Assembly (NCBI RefSeq): GCF_027595985.1
Contig: NC_073306.1
Location: 95,988,926-96,052,925, forward strand
Origin: Sorex araneus
Taxonomy: Eukaryota > Chordata > Mammalia > Eulipotyphla > Soricidae
Length of the DNA stretch: 64,000 bases
Direction of reading: 5' to 3'
Every line of letters starts with the position of its first letter. Positions within the stretch are counted from its first letter, which is position 1. Under the pieces are notes generated by a model that saw nothing but the letters and a program-made list of their open reading frames with translations, ran no database searches and had not been told where the DNA came from. Made by a program: the position numbers and the translations under genes. Of this stretch, positions 1-10,317 are shown in pieces.

Positions 1-352
1 TCATGCCTGCCCGTGTAGCAGACCCAAAATAACTTATTTTATATTGTTTTTTACCACTAAATGGCTCATGGAATGATCAAAAAATACTTCAGTCAAAGAG
101 AAATTGTTTTCAAAATTGTTTAAATGTTCTTTTTGTGTTTCAAATTGAATAGTAATTCAAGAAAGCAAGTAAATGAGAATAGCTATTAGATTAAGTGGAT
201 AGAAATATTTTGCCTTCATTTGTATATATAAAACATGAACCAAAAATAATAATGGTAATAAAACGATACCATTAAATGAAAAAAAAAGAAAATTTGTGAG
301 AATTGTTGTATTTCACTATGGCAACATTGTCTGAGCTTTTACTAAGCTGTGT
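1..352. other. AT-rich sequence without a recognised feature
   Basis: This stretch is AT-rich and single-copy in appearance. No SINE body, LINE-1 3' end or gene-like frame is seen. Confidence 0.5.
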
Positions 353-602
353 TCCTAGTTAAGCCTTCTGTAATCAGTTAGTGGAGCTCAGTTGCTTTTA
401 CGTTACATTCTCATCCAATCTGGTGTGCTCCTACTGGGATGTCAGTACTTTAGGGTTTGGAGATGTTGCTCCAAAAAGTCCAGAATATTTAACTGTGCAG
501 TGAGTTCACATGCCATGGCAATGTGGGTGGGGCTGGTGGCATTTCTGGAAGCTCAAGTGGTGATGGGAGGTCACCCACCCCGACTCCCAAGAAAAATGAC
601 CC
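353..602 (+). repeat. unclassified interspersed repeat, copy 1
   Basis: About 110 bp from CTAGTTAAGCCTTCTGT to TGTCAGTACT can be aligned with 49966-50075, where CTAGTTGAGCCTTCTGT and TGTCAGTACT occur at similar spacing. Similarity fades after the shared GTTTGGA/ATTTGGA. The family is not recognised. The end at 602 is set by the neighbouring LINE-1 3' end, and the strand is arbitrary. Confidence 0.45.
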
Positions 603-767
603 ATTTAAAAAAATATATTTTTACAAAGTTGTTCAGGATTAGGTTTCAGTCATACAATGTTGCAACACCCATCCCTTCACCAGTGTACATTTTCCACCAC
701 CAATGTCCTCAGTTTCCCTCCCCCTCCCCCCTCCTGCCTCTGCCTCCCTCTATTCTCTGTGACAGAC

Positions 768-823
<56 letters not shown>

Positions 824-905
824 CTGTGTCTCCGTGTTTCTCTGTCTCTTTCTCTCTCTCCTTTTGAAAACAGCCCCACCCTTAATGTTTTGCTGGCACC
901 ACCTT
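603..905 (-). mobile_element. LINE-1 3' end (shrew type), antisense, with expanded CT tract
   Basis: The block TTTCAGTCATACAATG, CACCCATCCCTTCACCAGTG and CCACCACCAATGTCC recurs at 7603, 17300, 18100 and 59070. In the opposite orientation it recurs at 20250 and 46750, ending in an A-rich tail. This marks the 3' end of a LINE-1 lying on the minus strand. The element's short pyrimidine run has grown into a CT tract at 770-815. The upstream limit near 905 is uncertain. Confidence 0.7.
768..855. repeat. (CT)n / (TG)n microsatellite inside LINE-1 3'UTR
   Basis: A nearly pure CT run is followed by TGTGTGTGTCTGTG and further CT. It sits exactly where other LINE-1 copies here carry only CTCTCTCTC, so it is an in-place expansion. 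Confidence 0.9.
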
Positions 906-1374
906 GAAATTTTTGGTAACTTTAGAACAAGAAGCCCTGTGTTTTCAATTTATACTGGGTCCTACAGATGATATCATAGCTTATATTCTTTCTCCTTTAT
1001 TTTCTGTGAGCTATAATAGACATGGATAGCATGTTTGTTTCAGGTGTGCCATGTAATGATTTCGTATTAGGTGAATATTGCAAAATGATCACCACAGTAA
1101 ATCTTGTTAATAATCACCACATACAGTTACAGCCACACCCTCTATTACTCATTCTTCTCCTTAACCCCTCACTGCCTGTGTTTGCAGAGACCAGGCCACT
1201 CAGGCCTTCCAAGTGCTTAGGATGAAACCATCATTCTTCTTGAAGTTCTGGCCCAACACCAAGCAGAAGATTGTTCCAGAAATACAACCCTGCTCACAGT
1301 GAAGACAATCAAGTAAATATCAGAGAAGAAATTATCCCTCCAGTCCTATCACGTCAGAGCATAATGCACACGGA
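906..1374. other. no recognised feature
   Basis: Single-copy-looking sequence. Nothing beyond short chance open frames is seen. Confidence 0.4.
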
Positions 1375-1556
1375 GCTTTGATTTTTGTTTGCTTGTTGTT
1401 TGTTTTGTAATCACCTTGACACTGTTCCTGGCTCAGTGCTCCCAGAGTGTTTCTCCCAGTGATGCTAAGTGTACTGTGTGGTTCCAGAGAGGGAGCCTGG
1501 GGCCTCAGCGTGAAAAGCAAGTGCTCTAGCCCTTTGGACCATCGCTATGGCCCCAA
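1375..1556 (-). mobile_element. SOR-type SINE, old and diverged
   Basis: The minus-strand reading starts GGGGCCATAGCGATGG and includes GAGCACTGAGCCAGGAAC. The body is heavily mutated. The tail is the GTTTGCTTGTTGTTTGTTTTG stretch at the low-coordinate end. Confidence 0.6.
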
Positions 1557-1659
1557 GGTGCTACAAAGAAGTAACACATACTGAAATCATAAAATAAATC
1601 ATCCCAGTGTAATTATCTATAGAGTCAGGCAGTTTGGTGTCATAGAGGCTAAAATAAAC

Positions 1660-1852
1660 CAATTTGGGTTTTTTGTTCGCTTAGGGAGTGGGGGATGGAC
1701 CATATCCAGTGGTACTCATGGCTTACTCCTATCTCTATGCTCAAGGATTATTCCTGGCAATGCTTGGGGAACCATATGTGATGTTGGAGCTCTAACCCGG
1801 GTTGTTCACATGCAAGGCAAGCACCTTAACCCCTGTATTATCTCTCAGGTTC
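1660..1852 (-). mobile_element. SOR-type SINE, old
   Basis: Recognised by GGTACTCATGGCTTACTCC, ACCATATGTGATGTTGG, AACCCGGGTTG and GCAAGGCAAGCACC, in the order expected of a minus-strand copy. Confidence 0.75.
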
Positions 1853-1936
1853 ACAAATGACTAAATTTTTACTTAAAAATTTCAACTTACCTAATGAAAT
1901 TTGGGGGAGAGACCAAAGTAGTCCATGAGTCCAGAT

Positions 1937-2121
1937 TTTTTTTATTTTTGAGGAAGGGGGTGTAGAGGGCACACCTGGTGGTGCTCAGAACTCGTTCCTG
2001 GCTCTGTGCTCAAAGATCACTCCTGGCAGGGCTCAGGGGGCCATATGGGGTGTCAGAGATTGAATCCAGGTAGGCCACGTGTAAGGCAAGTGCCCTACCC
2101 ACTGTACCATCACTCCAGACC
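1937..2121 (-). mobile_element. SOR-type SINE, old
   Basis: Near full length. GGTGGTGCTCAGAACTC, GATCACTCCTGGCAGGG, GGCCATATGGGGTGTC and CATCACTCCAGACC are visible. The T-rich end at 1937-1950 is the tail on the plus strand. Confidence 0.8.
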
Positions 2122-2932
2122 ACGAATTTCAGATATTCTGAAAAACTTTGGTTGCTGCTCTCAGATTCCTACCTCCACTCCCACTCCCATTCCCACTTGC
2201 ACCCTGTCCTCTCTTTCCTCTCTCCTGCCTTCCCCACTCCATCCTAGCCCCTTAGAGCCGGTTAAGTCACCTTTCTAGACCCAGCCCTGAAAGTGTCCTC
2301 CACAAAAGCCTTTCACTGCAACAGTTTCAGATAGGGGGCGGAGGGGGTGGGGCGCAGTGGATGGCACGCTGGTCGCAGCTCTAGTCAGCACTGGGACTGA
2401 CCAAAAGCAAGAAGCAGAAGGAAATGGGTCACTGCCTCATGGTTGGCCAGAGCAACTGCTGTGCCTGAGCTTTTATTCTGGGAACAAATCTTTGCTCTCT
2501 GCACCAGTGACCCACGTGAACCATAATTCCCCGCAGCAATAAAGTGGGGCAATAAAGTTGGAGAGAAGGGCTGAGTCCACATCTGTGGGGTAAGAGTTCC
2601 TGGCAGGAGAAGAAAGACAGAGACAGGCTGCTTTCATGGAGACAAGAGAAACAAAGAGAGTCAGAGTAAAGGAGATTATTTTTAAAAAAAAAAGTGAGAG
2701 CCTTGACTAGTTAACCTTAGAGGCCTCCACACCAAAAATTCTGACCACCCCCCTATTATTTTTGCACTCCCTCTATTTTCAATGCTCCTTCATTCAACGG
2801 GAGGAATGGCGAGTGAGAAGGGGCCACAGAGCCTAATTCGGTTGGAAGTTAGCAATGGAAGAGGAACAGAATGGACCACCCCCAAAATATGCCTCTTTGG
2901 GCATGGGGATTATTTTTTGAGCTGGCTATTCT
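2122..2932. other. no recognised feature
   Basis: Contains a pyrimidine-rich patch (2160-2250) and a short GGGGCGGAGGGGG patch near 2335. No gene structure or repeat family is recognised. Confidence 0.4.
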
Positions 2933-3082
2933 TTCCTTCCTTCCTTTCTTTTCTCTTTTCGTTTTGTTTTGTTTTGGAGCCAAAACTGGCTTTGCTCAGG
3001 GTACAATATGGGGTGCCACAGATCAAACCCAGCTGGTCACGCAAGGCAGATGCACTACCCACTGTGTTATCGCTCCTGCCCA
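2933..3082 (-). mobile_element. SOR-type SINE with internal deletion
   Basis: The tail-proximal part (TTTTGGAGCCAAAACTGGC) is joined almost directly to CAATATGGGGTGCC and the head region (CACTACCCACTGTGTTATCG). About 40 bp of the middle is missing. Confidence 0.65.
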
Positions 3083-4140
3083 AGTTGGCTATTTTTTTTT
3101 TCCAAGCACGAACAGACTTGGGAGAAGCCCTGAAACCAGGGTGAAAGTTCTCCCTTTCCTCAGAGACTGTATAAGACAACTTTCTAAGTTGTCTTTGTAA
3201 GGGAAGATTTCCTGGCCGGGGGTGTCTCCTGCCCAGTGGCCGGAGGTAGAGGATGACCAAAGCTCCAGAAACTTATCAGCGAAGACTTAAGTCTGTGTAA
3301 CAACCTTGCCCTAGTTTACTGTCCTTTCCTGCCCTCCCCAGCACCTCGCAGCCTGCTATCTGCCCGTCAGCCTGGGCCATTTCAAAGGAATTTCTGTTCT
3401 CTTCTCCCTGTGAACAGGAGAGATAACTTGTTAGAAACTTTTTTCCCTCTCCCTCAATCTGTTTTTTATTACAGGGAGTGTCTGTGCCAAGAACCTAGAA
3501 GGTTAGCGGGAATATGATTTTTCTTCACCCACAGGATCACGGGAGCCTGTGGAGATCCTGGCAGGAACCCCCAGTCCCGGGGACGAGTCCTGGAAATCCC
3601 CACTAAGTTAGAAACTTCTCCTTTTCGAGGCACACAAGATCTGGAGATTTTTCTACCGCCTAAAGTGGTGAGTGTGCGAACTCTTGGCCTCAGTCATGCC
3701 TTGCTCCCACACCAGTCCTGACTCTTCCTCCTTCTTCCCTGGGGCACGTCCAAGGAGTGTGGTTTGTCGGCAGCAGAGGGCGATCTGGCCCCGGGCAACG
3801 GCCTGGTCAGCCGGGAGGCTGGATTGGCGTGTGCTCGGATTGCTAATGATTTGCAGCTCCATCAACAGAAAGCTAACTGTTCACAAAGAAACCTTGTCAC
3901 TAAGCATTTTCCCTTTTCAGTCTGGAAAGCTCCCTTGCCCTGGCTGGCGCCCCCTCCTGCTTCCTCTGGCCGCCCTTCTCCCTCTGGTTCCTCTCCCAGT
4001 CTGGGAAGCAGCAGGAAATGAAGCAGGAGCCCAGCGGAGAAAAACAAATCCCTGCTGTGTCCTGCTGGGTCCTGCTGAGGGAAGCACAGGGAAATAACGA
4101 AGTGGCACCAGCAGCTGCAGACTAAAGGCTGCTGAGTGAG
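3083..4140. other. repeat-poor stretch, no gene recognised
   Basis: About 1 kb of moderately GC-rich sequence without SINE or LINE matches. Two overlapping frames near 3670-4100 have no recognisable protein similarity and are probably chance. Confidence 0.4.
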
Positions 4141-4165
4141 CCAGTGAGTGTGCCTGTGGGAGTGG

Positions 4166-4166
<1 letters not shown>

Positions 4167-4260
<94 letters not shown>
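4167..4260. repeat. (GA)n microsatellite
   Basis: About 94 bp of GA with one AAGAG interruption near 4180. No retroelement tail is recognisable next to it. Confidence 0.95.
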
Positions 4261-4263
<3 letters not shown>

Positions 4264-4468
4264 CTCAATATAGTACTGCCAATATGGTACTGTATTTGAC
4301 ACACAAACATTCTCCCTTTTATCTCTCTTTCACACATGCACGTGGGCACATAGACAAGCTCAATTACCTGCAGTTTGTTAAAACAGGCGTTCCTGGACTT
4401 TGCCCCCTGAACGCTGCCTTTGTAGTGTTTGTAGTGTTGAGTGTGGACCCAAGAATGTGCATTCTGTT

Positions 4469-4673
<205 letters not shown>

Positions 4674-5237
4674 AGAATGTGCAATATTAATGGCACGAAG
4701 ATATTCTAATGCTATCAGCAGTGCACCAACCAGTGATATACCAAATGCAGCAAATAGATTGTGTAGATCTGAGTCAGGAGCTTGCTTGGAAAGAACAAAA
4801 ATCCTGTTACAGTGAACTCCCCCAGAACAGCCAGTCCCCATCCTCCCATCTCCAAGCCCAAAGATTTCATAGATCAGCTGACTGACTGCTGTTCCTGCCC
4901 CTTGGAAAAGAGCTGAGAATGTATCAACCAAGGCATTGTTTGCAGGGGACTGGCTTCAGATAATAGGCTGCTTGCTTCAGCTTTGATGGTTTCTTTCATC
5001 CCTGTTGCAGAAGAAGTTACAGCCCTCTCCTTTCCCATGAACAGGAGGTGAAGACTACCTACAACTCCCCTTGTTTTCCACAGCCACTGTGTTCCCAGCG
5101 TGCTTCTAAACTCAGAATCAGAGGCTCTGGTTATCGCCAAGATACATGGCACCCACGGGACTTAGTGTGATTTACAAAATTAATTCTTTTCTGCTCACGC
5201 ATCAGAAGATAGCAAGGCAGAAAAAGTGGTAACGGAC
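4674..5237. other. no recognised feature
   Basis: Single-copy-looking sequence without gene structure or a recognised repeat. Confidence 0.4.
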
Positions 5238-5415
5238 ACTTTTTTGTCTGTTTTTGGGTCTTACTCAGTGTTGCTCAGGGGTTATTCCTGGATTTATTCA
5301 AGAATTATTCCTGGCAGGCTCAGGGGACCATATGGGGTGCCAGGGAATCAGGGTCAGCCGCATGCATGGCAAATTTCCTACCAGCTTAAATTCCCTACTA
5401 TTGCTCCAGCCTCAG
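5238..5415 (-). mobile_element. SOR-type SINE
   Basis: Minus-strand copy with GTTGCTCAGGGGTTATTCC, GGACCATATGGGGTGCC and TATTGCTCCAGCCTC. A small duplication disturbs the head (CCTACCAGCTTAAATTCCCTACT). Confidence 0.85.
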
Positions 5416-5571
5416 TAACAGACACTTCTTTCCATCTCCTCAACCACATTTATGACATAAGCCCAATAGCCTCTTCTTCTGTTTTTCTTATTTTCCAAAT
5501 AACATGGCATTCAATTGCACGAATTCCCTCTAGTCTCTTGAACACCCACTCTCTCTGACTATTCTCTTTTA

Positions 5572-5745
5572 GTTTGCTTTTTGTTTTGCTTGGGGTTTTG
5601 TTTTGTTTTGGGGGACCACACCAGTAATGTTCAGGGTTTTACTCCAGGCTCTGCATTCAGAGATCACTTCTGGTGGGGCTTGAGGGGGCCATATGCAGTG
5701 TTAGGGATTGCACCTGGCTCAGAGTACTCTTTCTGGCCCTAGTCT
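5572..5745 (-). mobile_element. SOR-type SINE, old
   Basis: GGGGACCACACCAGTAATG, GATCACTTCTGGTGGGG and GGCCATATGCAGTG are visible. The region between box B and the head is shortened before TTTCTGGCCC. Confidence 0.75.
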
Positions 5746-6679
5746 ATGCCTATTGAGCCCGTGTGAGACACTGACACTGACAGTATCCCCAAAAACCTCA
5801 CCCTCAAGGAGCCCAGAGTTTAATCTGAGACAAAGGTTTACATGTAAGGGAGAACATAAAAACAATGCAGCAAAAACTAGGAGAGAGCAAAATCCCTCCA
5901 ACCATCAAAGGAAAACCCCTGGGGAGAAGGGCTAGGACCAGAGAAGGGGCCATTTGACCATGGGGGTGTGGAGAAAACTGCAGCAATAATGGCACAAAAG
6001 CAACCAGACTCAAAGGCGCTTCACACCACCAGGTACTTTAGCCTGCTTGGAGCACTTAAACCAAAACCAAAACCAAAAGGGAGACCACAGGGGAAGATTC
6101 CTTTCACACTCCCCTGTAGTAACTGTTACCAGGAGGCTCTTCCCAGGAAATCTCAACCCAGCAAGAGGCTCTTGGGGGTCTGGAGATTATTTTGCCCTAG
6201 GCAGAGTCCCCCATCTGGGTTTCTGCCTGTGGTGGAGTGTATTTTGCTGCAGGAGCTCAAGGGTGAGATCTGCAGGGTTGAGCTGCAGAAGAAGAACAAA
6301 CGGGGCAGTTCCTCTCCCATCCCCCACCCCCCCTACCTTCCCACTAAGGACCAAGATAACCTTGTTTTGTAAAGTCGGGGAAAGTCAGCAATTCCATAGT
6401 AACCCAGGAGGACTTTGAAGGAAGCTGTGTAGCAGGTAGGGGACAAAAGTCATTGCTTGGTGTTGTAGTTTCTTTCCCTATGCAGGGGAGAGGACTGGTT
6501 GGCAAGGAGATGCACAGGGCTTGCCAGTGGCTCAAGTGAGTACACAGGCTCTGAAGGACTTCAGAAGCTCGCAAGAGTGTCTGTGTGCTCGGATTTCCCC
6601 CTAAAACTACTCTAAAAATAGCTGCAAGGCTTGATTTCCTTATTTCCCCCCTTTATTTCAATTTAACTTAGTTTAATTT
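5746..6679. other. repeat-poor stretch with one possible ancient repeat
   Basis: Around 5780-5880, CTCACCCTCAAGGAGCCCAG and the following text resemble an old mammal-wide repeat also suspected at 31046-31210 and 63785-63960. The rest is unrecognised. A 134-codon frame at 5968-6372 has no similarity I can name. Confidence 0.35.
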
Positions 6680-6729
6680 TTGGTTCGGGGGTCACATCTT
6701 CTGGTGCTTGGTACTTGGAGGTTATATGT
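6680..6729 (-). mobile_element. SOR-type SINE fragment
   Basis: Tail-side fragment only (TTTTGGTTCGGGGGTCACAT, CTGGTGCTTGG). It is cut off where the inverted-repeat arm begins at 6730. Confidence 0.5.
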
Positions 6730-6876
6730 GGAAAATAAATAAATGTGCAATAATAATGTAAACCTCAGAATATATGAAAACATTGATGTTTATAAGAAAA
6801 AAAGGGAAAGAGAGGTGGGGGAGTGGGCACTAAAGGCAATTGTGTCATAGCGGATGAAAACTAGTATCTTGTGGCA
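6730..6876 (+). repeat. left arm of an inverted repeat (old LINE-1 3' end)
   Basis: The reverse complement of this stretch closely matches 7295-7437, at roughly nine bases in ten. Shared landmarks include AATGTAAACCTCAGAATATA and GGATGAAAACTAGT. It is therefore old LINE-1 3' sequence in the opposite orientation to the copy at 7205-7600. Confidence 0.8.
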
Positions 6877-6884
6877 CAGTTTTT

Positions 6885-7052
6885 TTTTTTCTTTTTAGGT
6901 CACACCCAGGAGTAACAGGGGTTACTCCTGGCTCTGCACTCAGGAATTACTCCTGGCGGTGCTCAGGGGACCATATGAGATGCTGGGAATCGAACCCGGG
7001 TTGACCGCGTGCAAGGCTAACGCCTTACCTGCTGTGCTATTGCTCCAGCCCA
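6885..7052 (-). mobile_element. SOR-type SINE, young, with target-site duplication
   Basis: Full length and close to consensus (GCGGTGCTCAGGGGACCATA, AATCGAACCCGGGTTG). It is flanked by TGTGGCACAGTTTT at 6870-6883 and 7053-7066. Confidence 0.95.
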
Positions 7053-7069
7053 TGTGGCACAGTTTTGAG

Positions 7070-7178
7070 ATTGGGGCTTACTCCCAGTGGTGCTCAGGGA
7101 ACCAAGTGGTCCCAGAATGGAGCCCAGGGCTCCTGAATGAAAAGAATGTATACAGCCCATTGGGCTACCTTTCTCCAA
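7070..7178 (-). mobile_element. SOR-type SINE fragment, old
   Basis: Diverged partial copy: GGCTTACTCCCAGTGGTGC, CAGGGAACCAAGTGGTCCC and a degraded head region ending near CTACCTTTCTCC. Confidence 0.5.
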
Positions 7179-7204
7179 CACTATTTCATTTTAATTTAAA
7201 AACT

Positions 7205-7600
7205 TTTTAATTGCAGCAACATTGGTTTATAACATCACATCGGTTTCAGGGATATAGCACTATAATTTAACTGTGCACACACTCATCATCATTGCCACCA
7301 GACACTAGTTTTCATCCGAATCAACACAATTGGCTTTTATTGCTCATTTCCCCACCTCTCTTTCCCCTTTTTTCTTATAAACATCAATGTTTTCATATAT
7401 TCTGAGGTTTACATTGTAATTGCTCATTTATTTATCTTTCACATATAAAAGTAGAAGGTGTCTTTCTTTCACATACTCCACTTCTCATAATAACCTCTTA
7501 GCTTCATCTATGTTGCTCAAAATGGCCAGGTTTCATCTCCTTTTTTATAGCTGAGTAGTATTCCAGTTGTGTGCATATCATCATTTTTTCCATTTCTTTA
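7205..7600 (-). mobile_element. old LINE-1 3' end, antisense
   Basis: The text TAACATCACATCGGTTTCAG, GAGTAGTATTCCAGTTGTGTG and CATCTATGTTGCTC is typical of LINE-1 3' ends read in reverse. It differs from the younger LINE-1 that follows. It holds the right arm (7295-7437) of the inverted repeat. Confidence 0.65.
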
Positions 7601-7602
7601 AC

Positions 7603-8084
7603 ATTTTAAAATATTTTAATGAAACACCGTGAGATACAATTACAGACTTACAACATATTCATGATTACGTATCAGTCATACAATGGTCAAGTACTCATCC
7701 CTCCACCAGTGCCCATTCTCCACCACCAATGTTCCCAGTATTCCTCTTGCCACCCCCACCCCATTCCCCCACTCCCCACCTCTGTGGCAGGTACATTTCC
7801 TTTTACTCTCTCTCTCTTCTTTTGGGTGTTATGGTTTGCAATACAGGTATTAAGTGTTCATCATGTTCAGTCTATAGCCTACTTTCAGCACGCATCTTCC
7901 ATCCCGAGTGAGCCCTCCAAGCATCCTTTGCTTGGTGGTCCCTCCTCTATCTCAGCTGCCTTTTCCCCCAGCATGTGAGGCCGGCTTCCAAGCCGTGAAG
8001 TAATCCTGCTCCTTATCTCTACTATCCTTGGGTATTAGTCTCCCATTATGTTACTTTATATTCCATAAGTGAGTGCAGTCATTC
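7603..8084 (-). mobile_element. young LINE-1, 3'UTR part, antisense
   Basis: This is the 3' end of the LINE-1 that continues at 8467. It carries the diagnostic 3' block (CAGTCATACAATGGTC, CCCTCCACCAGTGCCCATTC) and a pyrimidine run CTCTCTCTCTTC. It ends at the LTR; the last six bases (TCATTC, 8079-8084) are the target site duplicated by the LTR. Confidence 0.85.
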
Positions 8085-8142
8085 TGTGGAGAGCCTCCAC
8101 GGGATGTGCTTTGTGTGGAGAGCCTCCACGGGATGTGCTTTG
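8085..8142 (+). repeat. tandem duplication of the LTR 5' end
   Basis: Two perfect 29-bp units start TGTGGAGAGCCTCCACGG. Each contains the inverted pair GTGGAG/CTCCAC around a 3-base loop. Confidence 0.95.
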
Positions 8143-8306
8143 CGACAACAGTTGCACTGTGCTTGTAAATTGCACGGTTCTTCGTAAACAACACCTGTGT
8201 GCTTCGAAAACAATTCCTAATAAGGAAACAGGATGTCTTGCCACGCCCATAAGCTGTAACTAACCTATCAGATGCAGACACGTGGGCGAAAACAAGCAGC
8301 GAGAGG

Positions 8307-8315
8307 TATATAAGG
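8307..8315 (+). promoter_or_regulatory. TATA box of the solo LTR
   Basis: TATATAAGG lies about 106 bases upstream of the AATAAA, the usual U3-R layout. Confidence 0.7.
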
Positions 8316-8420
8316 AGGGAAGCTGCCTAGCTAGTGGTTCCCTCCTGGTTCCTCTTCCTTTGTCAGTCCTTCGTCTATCCTTCGTTCGTCTTCTTTTATG
8401 TTTGCATGAGAAGGTTTCTT

Positions 8421-8426
8421 AATAAA
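8421..8426 (+). terminator. poly(A) signal of the solo LTR
   Basis: AATAAA lies 40 bases before the LTR end, followed by GCTGCAAGAAG and a TG-containing end. Confidence 0.7.
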
Positions 8427-8466
8427 TCGCTGCAAGAAGAATCTCCGGGTTGCGTGTTACTTTACA

Positions 8467-10205
8467 TCATTCCATGTCTGTTCCTCTCTTTCTAACTCAT
8501 TTCACTTAACATGATACTCTCCACTTATACATCCACTTATATGCAAATTTCATGACTTCATCTTTTCTAACAGCTATACAGTATTCCATTGTGTAGATGT
8601 ACCAAAGTTTCTTTAACCAGTCATCTGTTCTCGGGCACTGGGTTTTTTTTCCAGATTCTGGCTATTGTAAACAGTGCTGCAATAAACATACAAGTGCAGA
8701 TATAATTTCTACTGTACTTTTTTTCATCTTCAGGATATATTCCCAGAAGTGATATTGCTGGATCAAATGGGAGCTCAATTTCTAATTTTTTGAGAAATGT
8801 CCATGTTGTTTTCCAAAAGGGCTGAACTAGTCGGTATTCCCACCAGGAGTGAAGGAGAGTCCCCTTCTCCCCACATCCACCGGTTGCTTTTGTTTTGGAT
8901 GTGTGCCAGTCTCTGTGGGTTGAGATGATATCTCATTGTTGTTTTGATCTGCATCTCCTTGACGATTAGTGATGTAAAGCATTTTCTCATGTGCCTTTTG
9001 GCCGTTTGGATTTCTTCTTTGAGAAAGTTTTTATTCATTTCATCGCCCCATTTTCTGATGGGATTGGATATTTTCTTCTTGTAGAGTTCAACCAGTGCCT
9101 TGTATATCTTTGATATTAACCCCTTATCAGATGGGTACTGGGTGAATATCCTTTCCCATTCTGTAGACTGTCTTTGTATTCTGGTCACTGTTTCTGTTGA
9201 GGTATAGAAGCTTCTTAGTTTAAAATAGTCCCATTTGTTTATCTCTGTTTCCACTTTCTTGATCAGTGGTGTTTTATCTTTGAAGATACCTTTAGCTTCA
9301 ATGTCGTGGAAAGTTTTGCCGACCTTTGTACCTTATGGATTCTGGTCTGATGTTCAGGTCTTTAATCCATTTTGATCTGACTTTTATGCATTGTGTTAGG
9401 TAGAGGTCTGAGCCCATTTTTTTTGCATGTAGCTGTCCAGTTTTGTTAGCACAATTTGTGAAAAAGGCTTTCCTTGCTCCATATCACATTTCTTGCTCCC
9501 TTGTCAAAGACTAGATGATCATATATTTGAAGATGCCTGTAAGGATATCCAACCCTGTTCCATTGGCCTGAGGCTCAGCCTCTGTTCCAGTACCATACTG
9601 TTTTAATTATTACCACTTTGTAGTAGAGTTGAGGTTGGGGAAGGTAATGGCTCCCATCTTCTTTTTCCCAAGAATTGCTTTAACTATTTGTGGGGTTTTG
9701 TTGTTCCATATGAATTTCAGGAGTGTTTGATCAATTTCTTTGAAGAATTTCATGGGTATCCTTATAAGCTTATAGGGATCACATTGAATCTGTTATACTG
9801 CTTTGGGGTGTATTGCCATTTTGACAATGTTAATTCTCCCAATCCGTGAGCAGGGGATGTGTTTCCATTTCCTCACATCCTCTTTTATTTCTTGAATATC
9901 ATCTTTATTGATGTATATATTCGTGCATAGGGATATTCTCAGTAATCTGTGTGATCCTTTGTTTTTCTCTGGTATCCCATGTATCTTCATTTTTTTTTTT
10001 TTGGTTTTTGGGTCGCACCTGGCAATGCACAGGGGTTACTCCTGGCTCTGCACTCAGGAATTACTCCTGGCGGTGCTCAGGGGACCATATGGGATGCTGG
10101 GATTTGAACCCGGGTCGGCCGCGTGCAAGGCAAACGCCCTACCCGCTATGCTATCACTCCAGCCCCTGTATCTTCATTTTTATTTCTAACTTTATTTGAC
10201 TTTTT
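8467..10205 (-). pseudogene. LINE-1 ORF2 C-terminal region and 3'UTR, antisense, broken
   Basis: This continues the LINE-1 interrupted by the LTR. Read on the minus strand, 9254-8775 encodes a stretch with [36 protein letters not shown] and NRWMWG, which is the C-terminal part of LINE-1 ORF2p (endonuclease/reverse transcriptase protein). Further upstream, 9990-9793 gives [20 protein letters not shown], also ORF2p. The two blocks are not in one open frame: frameshifts and stops lie between them, and the 5' half of ORF2, ORF1 and the 5'UTR are absent. The copy is thus 5'-truncated and dead. A young SINE sits at 9995-10166. The 5' limit near 10205 is approximate. Confidence 0.9.
9995..10166 (-). 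mobile_element. SOR-type SINE, young, inside LINE-1
   Basis: Near-consensus copy with intact box B (AACCCGGGTCGG side on the plus strand). TGTATCTTCATTTT occurs at 9980-9993 and 10167-10180 as the target duplication within the LINE-1. Confidence 0.95.
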
Positions 10206-10317
10206 TTTTTAATTCAAGAAATTAGCTTGAATAAACCACTGTTTATCTATTTTTATCTTTATAAAAAACCAAAATCTTTGTTTATAGCTTTTTAAAAATA
10301 TCTTGTTCATCTTTTTC

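Larger units (their letters stand above)
8085..8466 (+). mobile_element. solo LTR of an endogenous retrovirus (class II/ERVK-like)
   Basis: A 382-bp unit begins TG and ends CA and is flanked by the same 6 bp (TCATTC at 8079-8084 and 8467-8472), the size typical of class II (beta-like) retroviral integration. Inside are a TATA box at 8307-8315 and a poly(A) signal at 8421-8426, so the LTR reads on the plus strand. No internal retroviral sequence adjoins it; LINE-1 sequence resumes directly after it. The solo LTR therefore presumably arose by LTR-LTR recombination. A 29-bp unit starting at the terminal TG is present twice in tandem (8085-8113 and 8114-8142). The family is unnamed, and no coding sequence is present. 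Confidence 0.85.

Noticed and set aside
8085..8466. A full provirus
   Set aside because: Only one LTR is present. LINE-1 sequence resumes directly after the 6-bp target copy, with no gag, pol or env sequence.
8775..9254. A 159-codon minus-strand frame as a possible host gene
   Set aside because: It is the C-terminal part of LINE-1 ORF2, truncated and separated by frameshifts from the rest.
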